Origin: Strix aluco
Taxonomy: Eukaryota > Chordata > Aves > Strigiformes > Strigidae
Reading direction: 5' to 3'
DNA: 64,000 bases
Assembly: GCF_031877795.1 (NCBI RefSeq)
Contig: NC_133933.1
Location: 70,374,503-70,438,502, forward strand
Below are positions 49,901-62,040 of this stretch, one piece after another. Position 1 is the stretch's first letter. Every line of letters starts with the position of its first letter. The position numbers were made by a program, and so were the translations under genes. The notes below the pieces were generated by a model that saw only the letters and a program-made list of their open reading frames with translations, had not been told where the DNA came from and made no database searches.

Positions 49901-51596
49901 ACATCGCACCCAGCCATGTGCATTCTGCCCAGGACAAGGAGAGATATTCCTCTGCTCCCTAGCTGGGGCATCCCACACTCAACTGCCACAGTCTTCTCAG
50001 GGCTACCACCAAGTTGGTTTTCTTTACAGTAGGAGCCATTGCATTAGTAACAGCAGGAATCCTGTCAGAGCAAACTCTTTTAATTGACATGTTTATGGCA
50101 CCATAATGATGGTAATAAGGCAGAAATAATCTGACCAATCCTTGGCTAATTCAGTCATCTGGAGCGTTTTAGAAAACTGGCCCAACTGATCTGATCATGC
50201 TGTGGGAGTAGGCTAATGAACCATCAGAGGTCAACTGGAAAACTAGCAACTGCATCTCCTTTTCCCACACTCCCACTGTCTAACAGAGATGCTGGATATG
50301 GCTCTTTTCTCCTACTCCTAGCATCCCCTCTTTACTTGCCAAGAGAGCAGGAATCTCTGCTCTGCCTGCTGGATATATGGGACTCTGGTGAGTCTTTTCT
50401 CCAGGCTTTGAATCTTAAACATCTTTCAGAGGTGTAACAGTTATGTATCTGGGAGAAGGGGCAGCATGGGAGAAGGTTTCTAATAATAGTACTGCTCCTA
50501 GGAAGTTCTGAGCATTTTCTATGCCTGTGGTGTCACCTGCTCACAGAAAGAACTGGAAGCGCTCCTGGCAAAATGTGTTTCCTTTCCACATTCAAGATAG
50601 AAACCACGTTAGTGAAAGATTACAAAAATCTGACTGCTGTGTATTTAGATCACATGATACCCGTAACAACTGAAAAAGCCTTCACTTCCTGAATATACAG
50701 TCTTTATATTACTTGCATGTGCTATTCAACTATACAGTTGTGTAAATATTGGGCAAGCCTTGCATAGCTTTTCTAATGTGTAAAACAGAGCGGGTGTGGG
50801 GGGATCCAAAGGAAGGCATTTGCATAACGTTCCTGAAACTTACCACGCTTGCAATATTTTCTTTCTGATGCCCAAAGCAATGGTTTGGTCTAATAGATAT
50901 GCAGTATTCAAAGATCTGTCTCTCCCTTTATGTTGTTAAATACAATCTTAAAATATATCAATGAAACTGTTAAAAGCCTGATTGACTTTTACTGACAATA
51001 GGATCTCTTCATTTTATCAGTCCTCACATTGGGTCCAGAATCTTATTATTATCAGAGAAATAGGCTGAATTAATGAATGATGCAACAACACATTCTGGTT
51101 TAGATCTTTGCCATTACAACCAAAAAATCCCCCAATTTCAGTCCAGATAAGTGACTGGAGCAAAACTGAGACAGGATACTGAAGGTTTGTGTTAATGGAC
51201 AAATCTGTATGTTTATTTTATGTTCATGCTCTAGACTAGTAGGACACAAGCTACCTCAAGGCTAGAAGCTGCAGAGCCGTGACTGAACAAATGAGCCACC
51301 AGACCAAATTTGTTTGGATGGTGTCCAGACTGGACCTGCCTCATGTTCAGCCAATCTGGAGTATTCAGAGTGGGCTGTGTCTGTAGGCGCACACCTCTCT
51401 GCGTGTTCTTGTAGATAGGATCCATTAGTTATAAAATAATCCTATTTTTAAAGTATTTTTTGTTTTAGAAGAAAATTGATTATAAATAGATTCATTTACT
51501 AAATTAAAAATGTATCACAAACACTATACATTTATTTTTTAAAGTCATGGTTTTAGAAACTAGCTCTGCTCGTTGGGTTTTTTATAATATTATTTC
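46906..51596. other. Unannotated stretch
   Basis: No gene is recognised. A11 followed by T7 at 46994-47011 makes a small A/T inverted tract. Around 47195-47275 several TAATTA/TTAATTA strings cluster. Near 47495-47560 the plus strand is pyrimidine-rich (TCC repeats). Everything else is unremarkable. Confidence 0.5.
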
Positions 51597-51712
51597 TTTC
51601 CTGATTTCTTCCATCTTTTCTTTCTCTTCCTTCCTTTCTTTCAAACTTTCTTCCTTCCCTCTTTCCTGCCTATTTTCTTTCCTTCATTTCTTGCTCATTT
51701 CTTCCTTCCAGA
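51597..51712 (+). repeat. Pyrimidine-rich (TTCC/TTTC) degenerate tract
   Basis: About 115 bases, almost all T and C, made of TTCC, TTTC and CTTT units with many interruptions. It looks like an old, decayed relative of the TTCC array type seen at 17876-18049. Confidence 0.8.
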
Positions 51713-52969
51713 TTTTATTTGGACAAGATGGCTCATTTTTTATCCATTCCCCTGCCATCCACTGTAATTGGCTGGCTGGGGCCATCCAAGGAGGCTGTCT
51801 CCTGGGGGTGCCGAGCCAGAGAAGCTGCAGGTTCCTCCTACATGGCAGCACCCTCAGGTTTGCTATTGGCATACTCGGTAGGGCCAGTGATACACCCTGA
51901 AGTGCGTCCTCAAGAAAGAGTAACTCACACAGTCAGGTCTGGTTTCATAAGGCCCCAGTTCTTTCCTCACGGGATTTTTCATGTCAGTTTCTTGAGCCAT
52001 CTGAATGTCACCAACCGCAGCCAGGCTGCACTGCACCCTCTGGTTTGGTGACCTTGCCTTCCTCTGCATGCAACCAGCTCACACTTTCTTCTAATGAGAT
52101 TTCCACCCCCTCCTGGTCCCTTTATGCTGTTCTCAAAACATACCTCCCATAGCAGCCACCACATCAATAGCCATGGATATCACCTCGCACAGTGCTGCTG
52201 GCTACAAGATCTCCCAGAGTGTTTTTCCTGTAGCTAAAAACCAGCAGACAGTTCTTATTAACAAATTCATGTCATTCGTAGCTGGCCTCTCCCCACAGAT
52301 TGTCCCTCTGACATTTGATGCATTCACCACTGCTGTGCCATACCTAATTGTTGCAAACCAGCCATACAACTGAGATCCACAAGTGCCAGCATTTGGCTCA
52401 GCAGTGACAGAAGGACTACTTGGCTGGCAAAGGGTGCTGTTTGCAGGGCAGCAACATAAGCCTCATCTCCCAGAGGAATGTGGCTGTAAATGAGTTTTTC
52501 TCTTTCCTGAGCACATCATGCTGACAGCCCTTAGGATCTCTTAGCTGCAGTAGCATCACTTCTGCTTGGTCTCCCATGTGCTGGCTCTGTTGCTCAAAGT
52601 GACACAAATCCCATTGATGGTGTTCAATAAAATTAGTGATTTTAAGCTCTCTGTCTGCTTTTGAAATTTCCATCTAATAGCAAAAAGTAGAGGAACTTAT
52701 TAACAAAAGTGGTTGCACATGCCTGTGAATCCCATCGAAAACTAATCAAACGTTTCACTTCTATGAATAATTTAAAAATCCTGCATGTTCAATACAGGTT
52801 TTGTTCTGTATTTGGAAATACATTAAGCTACCTGCAGCCTATTAGGATACCACTAGTAATTCCAAAGGAGGTTAAGCAAATTCAGGGAATAAATTCAATT
52901 CAGTAGATGTAACCAATCTATTCCCAACTCCTAAAAGATTTTGCTGAGAAGGCTTTTCCCCATTAACAG
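51713..52969. other. Unannotated DNA
   Basis: Several open frames of 60-117 codons overlap here. None resembles a known protein, and their overlap on both strands suggests merely a lower stop density in a GC-richer patch (51720-52400). Confidence 0.5.
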
Positions 52970-53430
52970 CGCAGGAGTTCCAGATGACATGGAAGAGTGA
53001 TAATTTAGTGCCAATACTTTTAAGGACTACCAGTGTGAACAATGCAATATATGGGTATAGCAGCCTGCCACAAACCCTGGGAAAAATAATGATGGAAAAT
53101 AAAAATGGAGAATCACAGCTGATAGAAGTTGCTTAGCCCATTTCAGTTATCAGGTCATGAACAATGGCTTGGTTGCAGCATGGATGTATCTTTCTAGGTG
53201 GAAAATAAAAGATACAAAGAACTTCTTTAGTCTACCAGAAAAAATAATTTAAAAACCTTCCTGGAAGGTAAATCGAGAGGAATTCTATTAGCAATTAGGA
53301 TCACATTCTTACCAGTAAGAGCACTTAGTGAAACAAGTTGCTTACAGAAATGAACTATCTGCCATCTCTTGATGTTTTCCAGAGAAACCTGGATGCATTT
53401 GTAAGGAACAGGGCTGGGACCCATGGCAGG
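52970..53430 (+). mobile_element. Ancient CR1 LINE relic with large internal deletion
   Basis: The left part follows the start of the CR1 RT: CCAGATGACATGGAAGAGTG (CR1: PDDWK), then TTTAGTGCCAATACTTTTAA (VVPIFK), then CCTGGGAAAAATAATGATGG (PGKIMEE). It next jumps to the 3' part: GAACTTCTTTAGTCTACCAG, CCTGGAAGGTAAATCGAGAG, ATTAGCAATTAGGATCACAT and TGATGTTTTCCAGAGAAACC, which match the tail that follows the RT (LFNLP..., F..R.TFL, SL..F...LD). The middle of the RT is missing. Divergence is high and no frame survives. Confidence 0.6.
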
Positions 53431-56400
53431 TGCTGACCATGTAAAATGAGCAGGGCTGCACAGGACAGGGAGGCAGAACAGATGCCAGAAGCCCTGTCAC
53501 ATCACAGCATCAGGCACAGTCAAGCTGCTCCTCTGCTCTTCGGAGAGTGTCCTAAAATCTGATCAGTTGCTTTTCAGCTCAGATGCTTTAGTCCAGGCAG
53601 TGGCTGAAATGTACATGCTTTGACATATCTGCAGGTGGGTATTTTAGTGAGCTGCAGCTTACTCCAGATAAACAACTTCCCCTTTCCCAGGGGCTATGCA
53701 CCCGAAGACAGGACATGGACATCCTGGTAGCTCTGGAAGTAACAAATGCCTGTGCAGAATCACACTGGTTTTGTCTGGGGGATCCTTCCAGCGTGTCAGT
53801 GTGCCAGGACTCCATGCACTGACTGTTCTGGGCTTAGTTCCCATCTCTCTCTTGGGCATGGTCCATTTTCTGTGATTGTCTAAGAGTTTCGTTTAATGTA
53901 TTCCCTGCAGCAGTGAACCTAAAATATGGGCAATGCCTATGATCTCCTGCTCTTCTTCCCAGCACATTACACTTGCTGATTTTGACCTTTTGCAGCAGAT
54001 TTTATATTTGCTACAAGGTATTGGGAGTGGCTTCAGAAAGTGCTTTTTCTAGTCATCCATTACCTGTGCACAAGCTGGTCCCTTTCTGTCCAGTGCCCCT
54101 ACAAAGCCAGTGCTTGTACACCGTGACTGCAGCACCGTGTTTTCACAGTTGTTTCAGCCTGTTAGAAAACAGAATTTCCAAGATGCCTTTCAGTGCTTCC
54201 TCCCAAAAGGCGATGATTTGGGGTCTTTGTTTGGTTTAGTTCTGGTTTTGTTGTCCCACTTCCAACAGACAGTCATCTGGACTGAACAGAAGTGGGAAAA
54301 CATAACCCACACCATCTGTGGCCCCTGAGGGGTAAATGGCACCTTACCTCAGAGCCCAGGTGTTCACCCTGTGCCAAATGAGCCCTGGTGATTTCTTCTG
54401 CTCAGTTAGCTGCTTCCCAAACCAACCATGTGACACTAAATGTTTGCTGTGCTTAGCACCAGGTATCTGGCAAGCCAAGAGCCACGCTGCCTTGGCTAGC
54501 CTTCATCCATGGGGGCTTTGAGCCCTTGTTTTGTGGAGTGAAATAAGGATGACAGAAACTAGAGGAGCCCTGAGCAGCTCTGTGACGTGGTGCACACAGC
54601 AGAGCTCTGAGATGGGGGGCTGAAAGAAAGGGTTTGTGCTGCAAAAAACTGAGCTCTCACAGAGGTAAAGAGCATGCCATTTTTAATCTAGATGGCATTA
54701 AAGCTTCCTCATTCATTCAAGCTGAAATAGAGACAATTGTATTTGTTTTAAGGATTGGAAATGCTGAGGACTGTGTGGCTGTAACGCATCCTGATTGCAG
54801 CCATCACCTGAGAAGTTGCGTGTAAGGTATGCCCAAGAGTATCCCCCGCTAGGCCCCAGAGACCACAAAGCACTTGGTTTCATGGGGACTACAGAAATGT
54901 CATTTTGAATGCATGGGATGGCACTAAGGGGCTCTGCAGGGAGGTTCAGGGAGCGATGAAGGTGGTCTGCAATGCAGGGCAGGGCTGGTGGCCCTCAGCC
55001 AGCCCTGGAATGGCTGTGGCTCACACGGGATGCTCGACTTCCCTGAAGGAAGGTGAAGAACTTGACCCAAGACAAGCTCTGTGACTTTGTTTCTATGGGA
55101 AAGAGCTTTGCACCAAATGAAGCCATTTCTGGCCAAGCCCTGAACTGAAATGGGGTATCCCAGCCAAGTGGGAGGTCTCCTGCCTCTGGGTAGCTCACTA
55201 TCTCCCCAACCCAGCAGCCACTGTCCTCCCAGCATGGCGGCCAAGAGACACCATATGCTGGCAGGGAAAGGAGATGTCCAGAGGCAGTGGGTGCAGGGCA
55301 AGGAGATGCCCCGAACATGCCGGGCTGCTCCCTTGTGTTACTGGGGCAAAGTTGAGCCCAAAGGACGAGGCACTGGGGGCCCTTCCCTGAGGCTCCCACT
55401 GTTTCTAACCTTACTCTCATATTTCTTCTTTTCCCCGCTCAGTGCTCAGGCCCTTTTGCAATGACTGTTACAAAACCAAGATGGAGCAGGACCCTCTCCA
55501 GACATCTGCCACATGACTTGCACCAGGCAATGGCTTTGTCAATAACGACAGCAGGAAGAGCTGTTGTTTCTGTCACAACAGATGCTGGCAGGAGGGGTGC
55601 TCAGTGCCCCAGCACGTGTTGGCAGGTTGGTAGAGCACAGCTCTGCCTGCCTGCCTCACCCTGAACCACGACAGGCGGGAGGGAGCAAAAGAAAGAGAAG
55701 AAATCCATGGGAACAAACCTTGTGGACAAATGTGAGGTGCTGGGAAGCATGGGCAAGACTCAGAAATAAAAAACAGATCAACAGTTTCCATATTGATGTT
55801 AAGCTCTCAGTGATGTACCTGCACGACACTTGGGATTTCCATGCTTGAACCTGGAATTTTGGCAGGAGGATTTCTCTGCTGGACCAGGGCAGAAACTTGG
55901 CTGACATTTTCCACCAGCATCAGGAAAGGTCTTTGCAATGGAGAACTTCACCACCAGACCTTTTTCATGTCTGCCTTACTACTTTTCTGATAAAAAAGGT
56001 TTGTAACAACAACTTAAATTTCAGGATCTGATCTTTCATATCATAAATCGATGTCAGTGCTTATTCACATTTTTTCTTAACATCTGTCTGAAGTAGAGTC
56101 ATTCTGTCAGAAGGATTCAGAGCTGATGAAGTGACATGTTGCCACTTCCAATGACTTTCAGTCCTGTTCTGTGCAGGCCTGGGGACATGAGAAAACACAG
56201 ACATGGAAGTTTAGCACAGTTTCTCCTTACTAGCAAGCTCAACTGTCCTCTGTCCCTAAATCTTAGTACACCTTTCAAAGTGTATGTTGTGAGTCCCAGT
56301 CTTGCTTCTCGCCCAAGAGACATTTAAGATCACTATGAGAATTATGTCTCTCAGTAACTCATCAAAAGCAGTAAATTAATAAATCTGTAAAACAGCCTGA

Positions 56401-57984
56401 AGACCATGATGCTGTCAAACAACTGCAGGCCTTTTATTTGCTGGCAGTTACCATACAATGACATACTACAGATGCCCACTGTCTTGTGATGCATCTGTCA
56501 TATCAGACTGGGACAACCACCAGTAATAGCTAGCCCACAATGGTGTCCCTGTAAACGTGTGTCCATCATGCAGTGGAGACTGTCTGTGTCTGGCAGCAGC
56601 AGCAGCTGCAGGACACACTGGCAATGTCCCGTAGGTACAGCTTGTCACCATCTGCAGTACTTAGTGGTGAGCCACCAAATGGGGCATACTGTGCGTACCA
56701 AAACATATGTATGAATCTTTAGCTCTTTTAAGGTAGTTTGACAAAATAAATTGCTCTCTTTCCCCACTGTTCTCATTCTTTCAACACCAAGTCCAGCCTG
56801 CCTGGTCCTGGTGGGGCCCTTCCTGGGTCCTTCAGCCAGAAGTCGGGTAGCCACAGGCACTGACTCCTCCCCTGGGGAAAGCAGATCCCCGGGGACACCT
56901 GAGAGAGGCTTCTGAGGCCACACCACCCACAGAGACCTCTGTCCCTTGCCACCAACACCAGAGAGAGTGTGGAGAGGAAAGGGGACATGTGTCTGAAATG
57001 TCCAGACTTCGGGGGACCAGCTGCTCTAATGGGGCAAGTTAGTTCCTCAGTAGCTACATGGACTTTGGGACCATGTTCAGCTCCTGACTTGCAGCTGGTC
57101 ACTGTTCCAGTAACTCACCTAAAGTGTCTTAAATCCAAGTCTGAACAATTTAAAAGTAAAGTGTTTAAAAGACATAGTATGAATTTGATGGGGTTTACTG
57201 TAAAAAAAAGGTGAAAGAAGTTTTAATTTTTCCCCTGTGCAAGTGAACACCTAAACTACACATTCTCTTAAACCTTTAGTTGTCTAAGCTGTTTCAAAAG
57301 CTCAAAAGCCAGCTAAAACTAAACCAAACCAAACCAATTTCAGAAAAACTGTTGAAGTGAATGAGATTTTTAATTTGAAAACTGAAAACAGAAAGTCCTA
57401 CTCTCTGAAGACCACAGAATTGGAGTGAAACACAACACACAAGGCAGAGGCATCCCACCGTGACCACGGGAAGCCAGGGAGCCTGGTGCAGCCCCAGATG
57501 CCATAAGCACATGTTCTCCAAAGGCGTGGACTTTCTTTGTTGAGTTGGAGGAGTCCTTTTGCCAGGGGTCGGCAAATGTCCTGGAAATAGAGAGTTGGAG
57601 AAATGGACATACCTGAATGTGAGTGCTGTGGCTTTATGCAATGCAAGAAAGCTTAGGTCTCTATAAAAGACTATTTTAAATTAACGTAGCATAGTGATCT
57701 TGCATAGCACTCCCTGGCTGCAACAAGGCAGCACAGGGTTTTCCCATGGCTGCTCTCTCACCTGGCTCCAACAAGGTCGCATGGCAATTGCAGACATTTC
57801 TCTGAGATCTTAGAGGCCCCATTGTCCCGTCTAAGGACACCTGCAGTGTGTTAGGATGCCATACCTCCCAGCATATGCTAGAGAGTAGCCTTAGAGGGCA
57901 CGCTATGATATTAGTTCAATGAATGCCTTCAGCTAGGTGAGGAAAGCCTCCCACTGCCCAGCCCAGTATTTCGTTTAATAGATA
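53431..57984. other. Long unannotated stretch
   Basis: About 4.6 kb with no gene or repeat family recognised. The part at 54900-55700 is GC-richer, with several 100-140 codon open frames on both strands that look like chance. A (AAACC)n triplet repeat lies at 57316-57337. Confidence 0.5.
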
Positions 57985-58050
57985 CTGGGAGAGAGGCAGG
58001 GAGGAGAAGTGATTTGCTACGGGTTCAGAGAACAACTTGCACGGCCAGGT
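57985..58050 (-). repeat. Possible MIR-like SINE scrap
   Basis: The plus strand has GAGGCAGGGAGGAGAAGTGA followed by TTTGCTACGGGTTCAGAGAA. This resembles the reverse complement of the MIR core (GAGGCACAGAGAGGTTAAGTGACTTGCC...). Only one block aligns, so the call is weak. Confidence 0.3.
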
Positions 58051-59695
58051 AAAATTGCTTAAAAGGTTGCTTTAAACAAAATGTTAAATAAAAAAGTTGC
58101 TTTAAGTACCACTAGGCAAGATTAGTATCAAATATCATCAAAATGCCAAAGAAAGAGTAAGAAGGTTTTATTAAATAACAAATAGCAAAAGGAAATATAC
58201 CTTTCTCTGCACAGCAGGGAGGAAAAAGAACAGATCAATAGGGGACTAATGAAAATATTGAACAATTAAATTGCCTCTGGCATTCCAAATGAGAGTGTCA
58301 GAAAGTGTACATATAAAACTCGATTTGCAAGGTCAGAAGAGGACTCATGCAGCATGCAAAGAAGTGGCATCAGATCATGTTTAAGAGATTAAGACTATTT
58401 TAACTGAACAAAGAGCCCCAGCTGGAAAAATCTATGGAGAACCTATGTTTGTTTTGTGGTGTTTTCAGCATTTCTCTGAGGGAAGAGAGATCGTTCCAAG
58501 AAAAGAAAGGTGTGAGCAGCTTTTCCTCAAAGGAAGGTTTCTGCTTCAAATTTTAATTTCAAAATGATAATTGGTGACAAAAAACTTTACAGGATTTTTA
58601 AGACTTTTACTAATTTTTGTTTTTTAATGTTTTGTTCTCTGTTTCACAGATGCTTCTAGGACTGGAACTGCTGCATAGTCGTGTTGAACTGATCCTAAAG
58701 TAATTTCAGCCCTAACAAAAACAGGAAACCCCAGTAATCATAACAAAAACTTTGTTCTAATCCGGCCACAAAGTTTAGGTGCTTTTTTAGTTGCTTATCT
58801 AAACACCTGCTGTTATGTCTAAGCGGATTTTCCAGGATTACCTCTCAATGGCAATTGTGATATCTGGAGGCATGAGACCGTTGCATTTGTTTTAAATTTA
58901 GTTAAAATATTAAGATGACATGTCCTGTGAACCAAAGTTCAAACGTTTGTACACTTGCAAATGAGGAGATGTATAGTGTGGACTATACCTAAATATACAA
59001 GAAAATTTTTGTCTGGATAGATCTGTTTCTCTGTCACTGGGGAAAACATAATCCTAAAGGTACATTTTCAGGTAGGTTTGTCCTGACATAGAACAAACTC
59101 AAGTCAATAAAACCATACTGACATATGCCAAAGATCTTCTCCAGTGCTGAGTTTTGCATTTGAAAATTACTTAAATTAGATTCTTGCATCTGTTATTCTT
59201 GCCACATCTCTCAGAAGGTTGATGGGATCTTGAGTCTTTCAATTTTGTTTTCCGTAGTGCTAAAACACCAGGCAGTGTTGCCTCTGTACTTAGCAGGTTC
59301 AGGATCGAGCCATGGGGTGAACTCTGGGTCTGTTTCTAGCTCTAGCAGCAGGGAAAGTGCTGTAACAGTCTCCTTGCAAGGATGTAACAACTTGCACGTT
59401 AAAGAAATGGAATCTCTGAAGAGAAAATCAATCTAGGATTTGATGCTCAATATTTAGTCTAACATGTGATATTATTATTGTAACTGAGTTTTAGAGATCA
59501 CTGCAGCTAAGATATGAAGCTTACACAGGAATGAAAATATTTCCTGCCTGAAAACGGGAACAGAAGTCCAGATGGTGCAAAATGACTTTAGCATGACAGA
59601 AAACTGAAAGCAGCTTTCTTTTTGAAAGCCAAAAATAAATTTTCTTGTATGAAATATTGTTAACTTCAACATGCAGCATTTTTCTTTTTGTTAAA
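58051..59695. other. Unannotated AT-rich DNA
   Basis: No gene or element is recognised. GTTGCTTTAA occurs twice, about 40 bases apart, near 58065-58105. Confidence 0.5.
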
Positions 59696-59719
59696 TTCTC
59701 TCCCTCTCTCTCTCTCTCA
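59696..59719 (+). repeat. (CT)n microsatellite
   Basis: A short dinucleotide array, TCTCTCCCTCTCTCTCTC followed by TCTC, with one interruption. Confidence 0.9.
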
Positions 59720-60552
59720 GATCCATATTTCCTACCCCTCAAACTGCCTAAATCTAAATACAGTCAAGGGGAAACGTGTCTAGACCAAAGCTATTGTAAA
59801 TGCTGGGAAGATCTCCCATCTTTTCCTTCCTACAATAAACTGCTGTCTGAGTTTGTGCCCTAGCTTCACCTCCATAAGCCTTGGCAGAAGGATGAAAGGG
59901 GAGGACCATGCAATATGACCTCCACCAGTATCTCCACTTTCTCCCCTGAGGTGAGCATGGGCTCACCTCGCTGGGGAGCTCTTGCTAGCCAAACTATTCA
60001 TCTGAAAGAAAAGAAATACTCTTTTTTTTTTTTGGTTGCGAGGCCGTGTATGGTCCTAGGTTCTTCTGGTTATTGTTGAATTGAGAAGTAGATAGATGCA
60101 CATGAGCTCAACTATTTAAGCTTCTCATACAGCAAAATTAAGTAATCCATGCCAGCTTTGTTAAACTTGTTATAAAGGATCGAACCCAAGCATTTTGTCA
60201 CAGGTACCAATAAAACCTTTCTGTCGAAAGTGCACCACGCACTCAATTAAGGCCACTGGCAACAGGTGCCTGTGCTTACTACTTTCTGTCGAGCCTTTAT
60301 AAGTAGTCCAACAAATCCAAAAAGTCCTGGAGTTGAAAGCAACTGATACAATGAAAGATGTGCTCATCTGCAGGTGGATGAGGTGCTAATCCTGCAGTGT
60401 GGCACTGCTTTTCCTTTGATATTTTCCACAGCAATGCAGCAAGACAGACATAGTGAAGTCTGGTTACCAGACCATGAGTAATTTCTGCTTGACTCAGTCT
60501 AGGATGGTTTGAAATGACCAAACTGTACCCCATTGCTTAAAATTACCTCAGA
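59720..60552. other. Unannotated DNA
   Basis: No gene is recognised. It contains a T run near 60023-60034 and two copies of CTTTCTGTCGA about 65 bases apart (60219 and 60283), which might be a worn local duplication. Confidence 0.5.
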
Positions 60553-61440
60553 TCCAAAAGATTGGAAAATGGTAAATGTGGCATCAATATTTAATAAGGT
60601 CCCTGGGGAAATTTTGAAAATTACAGGGAGATAAATCTGCTTTATATATTGAACAGATTAACGGAAACAATATTAAAAAATAGAAGAATATGTTATACAG
60701 GGAATGAATTAACATGGCTTTTAGAGTAAAATCTGTTGGAGTTATCTGAAGATATCAACAAACAAACAATTAAAAATGAGCTAATCACCAAATCATTTTA
60801 ACGATGTCTCTCCTCAGAGTGCATTAAAGAAACTAAGCAATTATGAGCATAAAATTAGTAGAGTAATAGAAAATTTAGAACTCTATAATGTTTGTAAGTG
60901 ATCATGAAAAGAACATGAAGAATTAGGAGAGACATTTGATTATGATACTGAATTATTCACAGTAGTCAAAGTTAAGTCCATCAAGAGCTGTAAAAAGATT
61001 TTGTGAGACTATCAGTAAATAATGCAATGGCTGAAGAAATTCAGTACTGATAAATACAAAGTAATGCAAAACCTACTCTAATTACATATTCATACTAATA
61101 GTCTCTATATTAGCTATTACTACCCAGGAAAATGATCTTGCAATCACTGTGAATATTTATTTGAAAATTTCAGCTTAGTTCAGGGAAGTGATCAAAAAGC
61201 TAAACTGAATGGTAGGAATTATTAGGAAAGAAATAGGGAATATAGAAGAAAACATCATCATGCCAGACTGCATATGCCTCTGGAATGACAACGGTGTCTT
61301 CAGTTCTAGTCACATCAGCCCAGAGGGCCTGTCCTAGAGTTAGAGAGGTGTAACAACAGCCAAGGAGGATAAAAATACAGAAATACAGAATGGTTCCCAT
61401 ATGAGAACACACATTCCCAAAGAAAAGAGAAATAGCAAGT
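60553..61440 (+). mobile_element. Deeply diverged CR1 LINE relic
   Basis: This plus-strand relic follows the amniote-ancestral CR1 type seen in turtles. It opens with the RT start DWKMVNVASIFNKVPGE (near 60561-60611). TTAACATGGCTTTTAGAGTA (CR1 QHGF) lies near 60710. Next comes TTCAGTACTGATAAATACAA and AGTAATGCA (FNTDKCKVMH) near 61040-61067. CTATATTAGCTATTACTACC and CAGGAAAATGATCTTGCAAT (LAVTTQERDLGV) follow near 61105-61145. GGAATTATTAGGAAAG and ATGGTTCCCATATGAGAAC close the alignable part. All blocks are in order over about 0.9 kb, with many deletions and stops. Confidence 0.7.
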
Positions 61441-61836
61441 AGGTTATTTGTATTAGTAAGGAGCTCTAAATTGAACTAAGGGGCAAGGGACAAAGGAGGA
61501 TAATTCTCTGTGCCAGTGGTGGGAAAGATACTGCTGATGCATGAAAATCCCCTCGGGCTATAAAAGAGCAATCTGCACATCTTATCACCTCCAATAGGCT
61601 GTCCTAAATTTACAAAGTCTATGATTATATTTTTATTCGTAATCTGATCACTGCTTCGTAACAATGTTTTTTCTGTATATGATCAAATGTATAGTACAGA
61701 AACTTTCCAAAGCCCAAGGAGTAAGGGTAACAAATCTCACAGCTTTTAGACTAGCTGAATTAAAAACTTAAATAATTTCTTATTTTAAAAGACAGAAATA
61801 GTTTTACAGTTGGGGTTTTCCTGAAGTGGATATGGT
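61441..61836. other. Gap between two old CR1 relics
   Basis: About 400 bases with no gene and nothing recognisable. It may be over-decayed CR1 tail sequence. Confidence 0.4.
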
Positions 61837-62040
61837 TTCCATATCAATCCACAGTGGATTTTCCCTCCAAGTACTCATCCATTTGCCCCCCTAAGCCATG
61901 TAAAGATTTTCCACTGAAAAGATCCTTTTGCAATAGGTTCCACAGGTTATTTGCTGCATGACAAACCCCTTCTTCTGTTTTTGTGTCCTGCCAGCTTCCT
62001 CTCATGCCCCTTATTGTGACACAGTATATTGAAAGGATAC
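61837..62040 (-). mobile_element. Ancient CR1 LINE 3' tail relic, minus strand
   Basis: On the minus strand the text AAATAACCTGTGGAACCTAT then TGCAAAAGGATCTTTTCAGT matches the CR1 tail block NLWN.LPQDVV. It is followed by AAATCTTTACATGGCTTAGG (AKSLQGF) and GGATGAGTACTTGGAGGGAA (MDKYLE). The peptide trace is NNLWNLLQKDLF, SGKSLHGL and QMDEYLEG. It lies in the opposite direction to the relic at 60553-61440, so it is a separate insertion or an inverted piece. Confidence 0.65.

Noticed and set aside
51719..52373. Open frames with some hydrophobic text, checked as possible retroviral or retrogene remnants
   Set aside because: No retroviral motif (protease DTGA, RT YMDD, integrase HHCC) and no family resemblance is visible. 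There are no LTRs at the flanks.
54924..55700. Several overlapping 100-140 codon frames in a GC-richer patch
   Set aside because: They overlap on both strands, have no shared homology or splice logic, and are explained by fewer AT-rich stop codons.
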